From: Macrostomum hystrix
Lineage: Eukaryota; Platyhelminthes; Macrostomidae
Assembly (NCBI GenBank): GCA_950097015.1
Contig: CATNEN010000002.1
Coordinates: forward strand, 4,371,001 to 4,435,000
DNA length: 64,000 bases
Direction of reading: 5' to 3'
Shown here: one piece after another, positions 11,501 through 23,500 of the stretch
Layout of the letters: each line of letters opens with the position of its first letter
Position numbering within the stretch: position 1 is the stretch's first letter
Notes under the pieces: model-generated
Databases searched by the model: none
What the model was told of the DNA's origin: nothing
The model's input: the letters and a program-made list of their open reading frames with translations, nothing else
Program-made: the position numbers and the translations under genes

Positions 11501-14500
11501 ATGAATTCTGAGATAGTGGCACTCACAAGTGGAACGGCTCGTCCCAGTTGATCATGAGTTCGTCGTCCTGCTCGCGACGATTGGACCGAGTCTTGGCCAC
11601 CATGACGCCATTGAAGTGCACAGTGACAAATGCTGTCTTACAGCTCACGCTGAGATTGCGAATACCCTTCACCGTCACCTGGAGATTGAGCACGGATTTG
11701 AGCAGGGTATTGATAACGAAGTATTTTAGGTAATAAGATTCTCAGGATAATGGGGTTTTTCAGATGTGGATACTTTAAATGTCGAAATTCAGGTATGGAT
11801 ACTTCAGGATAGTAGGATACTTCAGGCGAGGATACTTCAGGCGTGAATACTTCAGGATAGTAGGATACTTCAGGCCAGGATACTTCAGGTGTGGATACTA
11901 CAGGCGTGGATTCTTCAGGTGTGAATACTTCAGGATAGTAGGATACTTCAGGCCAGGATACTTCAGGTGTGGATACTTCAGGCGTGGATTCTTCAGGTGC
12001 GGATTCTTCAGGTGTGGATACTTCAGGCGTGGATTCTTCAGGCGTGGATTCTTCAGGTGTGGATACTTCAGGCGCGGATTCTTCAGGCGCGGATTCTTCA
12101 GGTGCGGATTCTTCAGGCGTGGATTCTTCAGGTGTGGATACTTCAGGCGTGGATACATCAGGCGTGGATACTTCAGGCGTGGATACTTCAGGCGTGGATA
12201 CATCAGGCGTGGATACATCAGGCGTGGATACTTCAGGCGTGGATACATCAGGCGTGGATACTTCAGGCGTGGATACATCAGGCGTGGATACTTCAGGCGT
12301 GGATACTTCAGGCGTGGATACTTCAGGCGTGGATACTTCAGACGTGGATTCTTCATGTTAACTCAGCAAGCCCAACATGCCTTTGATTCGATATCAGTCT
12401 AAATAAATAATATAAACATGCAGATAAAAATCGCAGGCACAAACCTCCAGCGTGCTGATGTGCCTGACGCTGCCTCCCCGATGGCTGGTGTGGTTGCAGA
12501 CTTTGCTGCATTTGCAAACCGGCTTCAATGCCTGCTGCCATTCGGCCAGCACCTGGGCGGAGTCGGCGGACAGGACGTAAACATCGGGTGGCGTCGATGT
12601 TGCTGAGGCCTCGTTGAAGATGACGAGTTGAAGGCACTGCGGCTTGTCGTAGGCACCCTGGCAGACGGGGTACAGGTGAGCGAACTCCAGTGCAATGAGA
12701 CCCTTCGGCTTGCCCCGCCTTCCAGACTCGGTGACTGGCGACAGCAGCACCTCGTAATTATCTCCGTCGCGGCGATGCAGCGTGCATCGCTGGCGCTTCC
12801 AGACTCGCTGGCGAATCCGGCGCTTGGGAAAGATGCAGTGCAGCTCCGAGGTCAGCTGGCCATCGCGGCCCTGCATAGACGACAGCCGATTCTCAGCGTA
12901 GATGTCGTCTCTGGGCAGATTGTTGTCCGCGAGATTCCTACGCAGTAGCGGCACCTTCAGAATAATAATAATTGTAGGAGGGCTGCGGGCAATGGCACAT
13001 CATTTGGTGACACCAGACCCGCAGCCAGCGAAGAGGCAGTTCGGCTCCATTTCGCTGACTCCTGAGCACACACGCACACAGATACCGTACGCAGGCATAC
13101 GCTCACACAGGTTTAACATCGTCAGGCAGTGTACACTCTGACTGTGCCTTGGAGGTTGGCCCTCAAGTGTGTAAATTGCACGACAAGCCCCCAAGCCTTC
13201 TCTCCGCGGCTGCGCCCCAAATGAATGTGTCCTAGCCGCGGAATCGAGCTAACGGACATTGGTGCGACAGGCGAAGGCGTTAGACCGCTCTGCCACCGAC
13301 CACCCAAAGCACCTTCAAAGTTACGGCATTCTCCTTGTCGATGAAGGTCTGCGAGTAGCGCCTGATGATTTCATCGATGGTGGCAAACTCGCGGCCGGAC
13401 AGTACAAAATGCCGACCGCCGGAGCCTTTTTGAATTTCGAATTTCCTGATCGCGCCGGTGCAATTCACGCACAGCACAGAGATATTTGGATCTCTGGCGC
13501 TTGGCCTGAGCAGATAGGTGCCTGTGCTCCGTGTCTTCAGCTCCTTCACTTGATCCTCCCAGTGGCTGGGGTGGTAGAACTTGCACGTGCTCAGCTCGGG
13601 ATCAAAATTGGGCTGCGGGAGATATGAAAAGCGAAATAAAAGTTTAGTTATACACTTATAATAATAATACTAATACTATTACAGGCCTGTTAAACTGCGT
13701 ACGGCTGTTCAGTCCATGGACTGGGGGGACGCCACACCCACCCTCAATTACCCCAGCTGATGCTGGTACCCAGTTGACAGCTGGGTGAACTGAAGCAATG
13801 CAGAGTTACGCGTCTTGCTAAAAGAACACAAATCGTTCCAGTGGAGTCGAAAATCGAACCCATGACCTTCAAGCCGAGAGTGCGATAATCTAAACACAAG
13901 CTACAACCTCTAGAATACACACTAGAGTTCACCAAGCTGTGTAACAATCCAAATGAATTCAATGAGCAGCGTAACTGCAGCTCAGAAGCTCTCGCTGAAA
14001 AAAAACTCTCATTTTATCATTCGCATTCTACAGCAGCTTTTGAGTACGACACACTGGTGTAAAAATGCTCAAAATAGTCTCAAAACACTGCTCAACCGAG
14101 ACGCTTCAGTCCCGCATTTGGGGTGGGTGTTACGGGGATTTGTCAGGGCATCGAACTGGGGAACCCTGAGCGCCAGAATTGTCTCCATTTAGCCTGGGAA
14201 TTTGTCCAAAACTATTCTGCAGTCTCACATACTTCTAATTAGTCTCACATTCGGCTCTATTGGTTGGGGTGGATGACTAGCGGCTAAACCCATTCCGAAA
14301 GCATAGACACATGAAAATCCCATTCCTACAGAAGACACATGAAAATCCCATTCCTACAGCATAGACACATGAAAATCCCATTCCTACAGCATAGACACAT
14401 GAAAATCCCATTCCTACAGCAGACACATAAAAATCCCATTCCTAAAGCACAGACACATGAAAATCACATTCCTACAGCATAGACACATAAAAATCCCATT

Positions 14501-17500
14501 CCTACAGCATAGACACATGAAAATCACATTCCTACAGAAGACACATGAAAATCCCATTCCTACAGCATAGACACATGAAAATCCCATTCCTAAAGCACAG
14601 ACACATGAAAATCCCATTCCTACAGCATAGACACATAAAAATCCCATTCCTACAGCATAGACACATGAAAATCACATTCCTACAGAAGACACATGAAAAT
14701 CCCATTCCTACAGCATAGACACATGAAAATCACATTCCTACAGAAGACACATGAAAATCCCATTCCTACAGCATAGACACATGAAAATCACATTCCTACA
14801 GCATAGACACATGAAAATCACATTCCTACAGCATAGACACATGAAAATCACATTCCTACAGCATAGACACATGAAAATCACATTCCTACAGCATAGACAC
14901 ATGAAAATCCCATTCCTACAGCATAGACACATGAAAATCACATTCCTACAGCATAGACACATGAAAATCCCATTCCTACAGCAGACAGATGAAAATCCCA
15001 TTCCTTAATTAGAGACACATAAAAATCCCATTCCTACAGCATAGACACATGAAAATCCCATTCCTACAGCATAGACACATGAAAATCCCATTCCTGCAGC
15101 ATAGACACATGAAAATCCCATTCCTGCAGCATAGACACATGAAAATCCCATTCCTTAATTAGAGACACATAAAAATCCCATTCCTACAGCAGACACATGA
15201 AAATCACATTCCTACAGCAGACACATGAAAATCCCATTCCTACAGCATAGACACATGAAAATCCCATTCCTACAGCAGACAGATGAAAATCCCATTCCTA
15301 CAGCAGACAGATGAAAATCCCATTCCTACAGCAGACACATGAAAATCCCATTCCTACAGCATAGACACATGAAAATCCCATTCCTACAGCATAGACACAT
15401 GAAAATCACATTCCTACAGCATAGACACATGAAAATCACATTCCTACAGCATAGACACATGAAAATCCCATTCCTACAGCATAGACACATGAAAATCCCA
15501 TTCCTACAGCATAGACACATGAAAATCCCATTCCTACAGCATAGACACATGAAAATCCCATTCCTACAGCAGACAGATGAAAATCCCATTCCTACAGCAG
15601 ACACATGAAAATCCCATTCCTACAGCATAGACACATGAAAATCACATTCCTAAAGCATAGACACATGAAAATCACATTCCTAAAGCATAGACACATGAAA
15701 ATCCCATTCCTACAGCATAGACACATGAAAATCCCATTCCTACAGCAGACAGATGAAAATCCCATTCCTTAATTAGAGACACATAAAAATCCTATTTCTA
15801 CAGCAGACACATAAAAATCCCATTCCTAAAGCACAGACACATTAAAAACTCATTAATAAAGGAAATATAAACAATAAGAAATAGAAACATTTTAACAAAT
15901 TCTTAATAAAATAAAAATGAAAGATTAAATAGCCAGTAAGATAAGCAAGCGATACCTGATGTCTGCAATTCTGTGAGCAGCATGCTCCTAACAAGCTTGC
16001 CAAACTCCAGTTAGTACGATGCATTTTTGACGCCAGCAAATGTTGCTTTGCAGATCTCAAATCACTCAAATCACTTTATTCTTTGTTGAGACTCTTTGCA
16101 GTCGCCCTATAAACTGTTGCTTCCAGGCGAAATAAATAACAAACAGGTTCACTCATCCATCCGCATTCCGCAACAACCCCCCCCACAGGCGAGCTACTCA
16201 ATGCGCGGACAGCCCACAAGCAGCGAATGGCGGTTTTTTGAGCAGTTCTTCAAAAGTCAGCGGCGAGTGAGCACAAACCGATGCTGCGCGCCTATACGCT
16301 GGGGTAGGCTGGGATTAGGAAGAAAACTGAGCCGGGCTGACTTATTTGGGCATATTTTTACTCCTACTGGTAGAATTTCCCGCCCCAAGTCACTTTTGAG
16401 CATAGGTAGGTTGTTTAAGAATATTTCTAAACAACTCGAGCCTAAATCAGTACGGTAGCAATAATCCAAATAATTGTTTCAGTTCCGATCCACGCGCTTC
16501 CGTCCTGCTTCAAACTGCAGTCTTTGTTTCCGCAATTTAGCAATAGTAACTACCGATAAAATCGCACATCCTAAAGATCGAAATTCACGAGATAATCCCA
16601 ATTAACCGTAATCTGAAAATGTCGAATTCTAGAGAAACGTGACCTGGAAACAAGTAATTTTTAGTTTAGGTAATTATTGATCCTTTTTCAATATAATAGA
16701 TAATCCTACAGATCCCTTTTTACAAGAAAATAGATAATCCTACAGATCCCCTTTCCAAGAAAATAGTTAGAAAATAGATCCTTTTTCAATAAAATAGATA
16801 ATCCTACAGATCCCCTTTCCAAGAAAATAGATAATCCTACCGATACCATTACAAGAAAATAGATAATCCTACAGATCCCCTTTCCAAGAAAATAGTTAGA
16901 AAATAGATCCTTTTTAAATAAAATAGATAATCCTACAGATCCCTTTTCCAATAAAATAGATAATCCTACAGATCCCCTTTCCAAGAAAATAGATAATCCT
17001 ACAGATCTCCTTTCCAAGAAAACATGTAATCATACAGATCACCTTTCCAAGAAAAAAGATAATCCTACAGATCCCCCTTACAGGAAAATAGATAATCCTA
17101 CAGATCCCTTTCCAAGAAAATAGATAATCCTACAGATCCCTTTCCAAGAAAACAGATAATCCTACAAATCCCTTTCTAAGAAAATAGATAATCCTACAGA
17201 TCACCTTTCCAAGAAAATAGATAATCCTACAGATCCCTTTCCAAGAAAATAGATAATCCTACAGATCCTTTTTTAATAAAATAGATAATCCTACAGATCC
17301 TTTTTCAATAAAATAGATAATCCTACAGATCCTTTTTCAATAAAATAGATAATCCTACAGATCCCCTTTCCAAGAAAATAGATAATCCTACAGATCTCCT
17401 TTCCAAGAAAACATGTAATCATACAGATCACCTTTCCAAGAAAAAAGATAATCCTACAGATCCCCCTTACAGGAAAATAGATAATCCTACAGATCCCTTT

Positions 17501-20500
17501 CCAAGAAAATAGATAATCCTACAGATCCCTTTCCAAGAAAACAGATAATCCTACAAATCCCTTTCTAAGAAAATAGATAATCCTACAGATCACCTTTCCA
17601 AGAAAATAGATAATCCTACAGATCCCTTTCCAAGAAAATAGATAATCCTACAGATCCTTTTTTAATAAAATAGATAATCCTACAGATCCTTTTTCAATAA
17701 AATAGATAATCCTACAGATCCTTTTTCAATAAAATAGATAATCCTACAGATCCCCTTTCCAAGAAAATAGATAATCCTACAGATCTCCTTTCCAAGAAAA
17801 CATGTAATCATACAGATCACCTTTCCAAGAAAAAAGATAATCCTACAGATCCCCCTTACAGGAAAATAGATAATCCTACAGATCCCTTTCCAAGAAAATA
17901 GATAATCCTACAGATCCCTTTCCAAGAAAATAGATAATCCTACAAATCCCTTTCTAAGAAAATAGATAATCCTACAGATCACCTTTCCAAGAAAATAGAT
18001 AATCCTACAGATCCCTTTCCAAGAAAATAGATAATCCTACAGATCCTTTTCTAAGAAAATAGATAATCCTACAGATCCCTTTCCAAGAAAATAGATAATC
18101 CTACAGATCCTTTTCTAAGAAAATAGATAATCCTACAGATCCCTTTCTAAGAAAATAGATAATCCTACAGATCCCTTTCCAAGAAAATAGATAATCCTAC
18201 AGATCCCTTTCTAAGAAAATAGATAATCCTACAGATCCCTTTCCAAGAAAATAGATAATCCTACAGATCCCTTTCTAAGAAAATAGATAATCCTACAGAT
18301 CCCTTTCCAAGAAAATAGATAATCCTACAGATCCCTTTCTAAGAAAATAGATAATCCTACAAATCCCTTTCCAAGAAAATAGATTATCCTACAGATCCCT
18401 TTCTAAGAAAATAGATAATCCTACAGATCCCTTTCCAAAAAGCGAGATTCTAAAGATCATTTACAAGTAAACTCAAAGTTCTAAAAATCCTTTCCAAGGC
18501 AGATACAAATCTCAAATCTTTAAAAAACTCTTCTGAAGGATCCCTTTCTTAGAAATCCTACTTGTCAGAATTCGACCTTTGAACAGTCTCAGGAGAATTC
18601 ATTTTTTGTTTAAGGAACGAGTGAATTTTTTACAATCTAAATTACTACTCAGCAAGTAGTACCGGTGTTGCTTTTACAGGAATCAAATAAAAAAAAAAGT
18701 TTTTTTAAACAAAAGATTTGATTATGTCTGGAATTCTTAAACTAATGACATAAATGGTTTTAGGGGATATAGAATAGTTAAATATATTTTTTGCCTTGCT
18801 ATTTGACTGTAATAAGAAAATGTGAACAGTGAACAAGTGAAGCTACAGCATGACCTTTGTTTATTTGGCCTGTGAAAATATGGAACCGCTAATTCTAGGA
18901 TATGTACAATGCAAGAATTGTCGATATTATCATTAAGTCACGTTTCCAGTTGCATTCTAATACGGTATAATAAATATAGGCCAAAGAAATTCCGTCCAAG
19001 TTCAACTTTTAAAGGCCTGCTGTGCCTACTAGCTCAGCTTGACAATCAATAACAAACAGAAATGCTGCACATTTAGTTCCCTGTCTTCACTGCCACTGTT
19101 TGGGCAGGGTGGGTAGGGTGGTTTGGGAAGAGACTATTAGTGAATTAAATGAGACACGAAATAAATAATACGAAAGAATTGAAAATGGAGATGAGAGAGG
19201 AGAGAAGAGCGAAAAATAGGGGAGGGAAGAGAAGAGAAGTGGAGCGGAAAGGAGATAAAGGCAAAAGAGAGAAGGGGAGAGGAGAGAAGGGGAGAGGAGA
19301 GAAAGTGAGAGGAGAGAAGGGGAGAGAAGAGAAGGGGGGAGGAGAGAAGGGGAGAGAAGAGAAGGGGGGAGGAGAGAAGGGGAGAGGAGAGATGGGTAGA
19401 GGAGAGAAGGGGAGAGGAGAGAAGGGGAGAGGAGAGAAGGGGAGAGGATAGAAGGGGAGAGGAGAGAAGGGGAGAGGAGAGAAGGGGAGAGGAGAGATGG
19501 GTAGAGGAGAGAAGGGGAGAGGAGAGAAAGTGAGAGGAGAGAAGGGGAGAGGAGAGAAGGGGAGAGGAGAGAAGGGGAGAGGAGAGAAAGTGAGAGGAGA
19601 GAAGGGGAGAGAAGAGAAGGGGAGAGGAGAGAAGGGGAGAGAAGAGATGGGGAGAGGAGAGAAGGGGAGAGGAGAGAAGGGGAGAGGAGAGAAGGGGAGA
19701 GGAGAGAAGGGGAGAGGAGAGAAGGGGAGAGGAGAGAAGGGGAGAGGAGAGAAGGGGAGAGAAGAGATGGGTAGAGGAGAGAAGGGGAGAGGAGAGAAGG
19801 GGAGAGGAGAGAAGAGGAGAGGAGAGAAGGGGAGAGGAGAGAAGGGGAGAGGAGAGAAGGGGAGAGGAGAGAAGGGGAGAGGAGAGAAGGGGAGAGGAGA
19901 GATGGGTAGAGGAGAGAAGGGGAGAGGAGAGAAGGGGAGAGGAGAGAAGGGGAGAGGAGAGAAGGGGAGAGGAGAGAAGGGGTGAGGAGGTAGCGGAGGA
20001 CAGAGCTACCTCAGTGCAGCCAGTAACCCATCTGTGTAATATCAAAGAAGACACAAATATCCCAAGGTCAAGGCAGTCAATCTAACAATGTAGGGCGCAG
20101 TTCAACGAAGTTAATTACCTAAAGACAGGATGCTACATAGGTGTGTACATCAAAATTCCAAAGAATAGAAGAAAATGAAGAAGCCCATTAACTTGTAGAA
20201 GCAATTCTATTTTTCCATGCAACCAAATTGGCTAGTGACAAGTGTTTACATAGATAAGAATCTTGAAAGGCATTTGTGAGCGTTGAACACTTGAAATTCT
20301 AGCAGTTCTGCCCCTATTCAAGTATCGAAAATCTGATAATAACTCACCACAATTCTAGAACGCTTTCCGCTTTACAATTTAAGTATTTGATTTGGCAAAA
20401 TTTGGCATAATTAAATCGATGTTAAAGTGCATTCTATCTAGGATCATGCAGTTTGTTAGTCATCCGTTTTTTATAAATTTGCATTTTTATGACGCAAATT

Positions 20501-23500
20501 TCAATTCATTAACCTAAAATATCACTAAGCTGTGTCGCAAACGGTTTCGCTACATATCGGTGAAGGTTTGTCAGTTTGTTTGAATCCTATGCATAATATA
20601 GCGATGCCTTTTAAACGACTCGGCAATATTATCGAATTCCGAGATTAGAGGGCGAATCCAATAGACGACAGTGGGTCGGATTGGAGTCCAGATACTGGAA
20701 CGATGAGACAGGGGACAGACGAGACGGGGGAGAGATAAGACGGGAGAGATAAGACAGGGGAGAGATGAGACACTGGAGAGATAAGACACGAGAGAGATGA
20801 GACAAGGGAGAAATTAGACACAGGAGAGATGCAACGGGGGAGAGATTAAACAGGGGAGAGATGAGACAAGGGAGAGATGAGACACGGGAGATATGAGACA
20901 CGGGAGAGATGAGACAGGGGAGAGATGAGACACGGGAGAGATGAGACAGGGGATAGATGCGAGGGGAGAGATAAGGCGGGAGAGATTAGACAGGAGAGAT
21001 GAGATACGAGAGAGATGAGACACGGGAGAGGTGAGACAGCAGAGATTAGACGGGGAGAGATTAGATAGGAGAGAGATGAGACAAGAGAGCGATGAGACAC
21101 GGGAGAGATGAGACACGGGAGAGATGAGACGGAGAGATAAGACAGGGGAGAGATGAGACACGGGAGAGATGAGACAAGAGAGCGATGAGACAAGGGAGAG
21201 ATTAGACACAGAGAGATGAGACGGGGAGAAATGAGACACGGGAGAGATGAGACGGGAGAGATGAGACAGGGGAGAGATGAGACAGGGGAGAAATGAGACA
21301 GGGGAGAAATGAGACAGGGGAGAGATGAGACAGGGGAGAAATGAGACAGGGGAGAGATAAGACAGGGGAGAAATGAGACAGGGGAGAGATAAGACAGGGG
21401 AGAGATAAGGCGGGAGATTAGAAAGGGTTAGGTTGTCTTTACGAAAATAGGTGTCAATAGTGCAGTAAATCAGTTGAACAGAACTTACCAAGAAGAGCAT
21501 GAAATAGTTCAGAAAAAAATTCAGCTTTAAAAAATTAAAAACTTTGCCAGTTTTGTTCTCTAAGAAAGCCCGGGCCGTCCGACCCTGGATGACTTTTGCC
21601 GCTCAGGAATATAGAATCCCAGACTAGGCTCGGAGTCAAGAAATTGTTCCGCAAGTGGAAAACCTGTCAGCCAACCAGCGATGAGGCGGGATATAAAAAA
21701 TGCAACATCCCCACCTCCGCCAGCCTTTTACTAAATTGTAAAGTTACTTATTCAGCTTATGTTTGCAATATTAAAAAGATAAATGATTTCTAAGGCCAAG
21801 CCAACTTAATAAATAAGTAGCAGTCTAAAGCCTTTACCTCTCGCACCAAGGTCCCTGAGCTCGATTCCGCGGCGAGGCAACATTTATTTGAGGCGAAGGC
21901 CACGGAGAGAAGGCTTTTGGGCAACTTACGCCCTCGAGGGCCAACCTCCAAGGCTTACACTGTGTAAGCCTACACTGCCTGACAATGAGAAAGTCAGGTC
22001 AGGTGTACACACCTGTGTGAGCGTGTGTGCTCAGGAGTCAGCGAAATGGGCAGAATTGCTGCCATCCTCGCTGGCTGCGGGTCTAGCAGCCCTCCTGCAA
22101 TCATTATTAAGCTAGCCTATTAGAAGACAAAAAATATGTGGCGGCAAGGAAAAAAACTAAAATGTCGGCACCTGCTATAACAAAAATAGATTAATCAAAT
22201 AAGGTCAAACAGGTCACCACATTTGACCTACCCACTCCCTGATCAAGCATTGAAGTCAGAATAAATATTGACTTCGATAAGTTTGGGGCTAAAGCTAGTT
22301 TCTTTAATTAAGCCCAGCAGATCAAGAAGACCCAGACAGAAAGTATCATGCAAAGTATCATTCCACATTCTTTGTAGTTTTTTCCCCAGGCAATCAAAGA
22401 CAAGCCGACAAACAAAAAAGAGAACAGTTGTAACAAAAAACAGTCTCGAAACAATGAGTTGAAGGGAATGAGGGCTTGAAGCGACTGCAAGGCACACGAA
22501 CCTGATTTATTGCGTCTGACAAATGATTCAGACTTATGGTGTCTATGCATTTAGGTGCAAAAGCACTGCACTAAATAAAAAGCAAGTTGTCAACAATTTT
22601 AATTCATTCTCATGCTCATTTGTGCCACTGGCAATAGTGCGTGCATACCTAGTACAGACATAACTAATTCTAGATTTACTCTGTTAAAGCATTTACCTTC
22701 TGGGCAAAGAATATTCAAAGAATAAATTTCAGGGAAAACAGATTTCATGGAAAGTGGAATCTTCAGGGAAATGAGATTTCATGGAAAAGTGGAATCATCA
22801 GGGAAATGAGATTTCATAGACAGTGGAATCTTCAGGGAAATGAGATTTCATGGAAAGTGGAATCTTCAGGGAAATGAGATTTCATAGACAGTGGAATCTT
22901 CAGGGAAATGAGATTTCATAGACAGTGGAATCTTCAGGGAAATGAGATTTCATGGAAAGTGGAATCTTCAGGGAAATGAGATTTCATGGAAAGTGGAATC
23001 TTCAGGGAAATGAGATTTCATGGAAAGTGGAATCATCAGGGAAATGAGATTTCATAGACAGTGGAATCTTCAGGGAAATGAGATTTCATTGAAAGAGGAA
23101 TCTTCAGGGAAAAGAGATTCATAGACAGTGGAATCTTCAGGGAAATGAGATTTCGTGGAAAGAGGAATCTTCAGGGAAAAAAGATTCATAGACAGTGGAA
23201 TCTTCAGGGAAAAGAGATTCATAGACAGTGGAATCTTCAGGGAAAAGAGATTTCGTGGAAAGAGGAATCTTAAGGGAAAAGAGATTCATAGACAGAGGAA
23301 TCTTCAGGGAAAAAAGATTCATAGACAGTGGAATCTTCAGGGAAAAGAGATTCATAGACAGTGGAATCTTCAGGGAAATGAGATTTCGTGGAAAGTGGAA
23401 TCCTCAGGGAAATGAGATTTCGTGGAAAGTGGAATCTTCAGGGAAATGATATTTCCCCACCCCTGTTCCCTCGTCTCCCCATTCCTGTTCCCCCGTCTCC

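Noticed and set aside
11779-12402. Pentapeptide-repeat-like ORFs
   Set aside because: 15 bp minisatellite in RASA1 intron 6; pentads are only a consequence of unit length and lack the pentapeptide-repeat A(D/N)LXX pattern.
16096-16458. 120-codon plus-strand ORF
   Set aside because: No family features, lies in RASA1 intron 4 on the opposite strand, and is overlapped by an equally featureless minus ORF.
19137-20054. 305-codon and 162-codon ORFs of SSPLL and RGEKG repeats
   Set aside because: Purine/pyrimidine 15 bp array with no protein-like composition.
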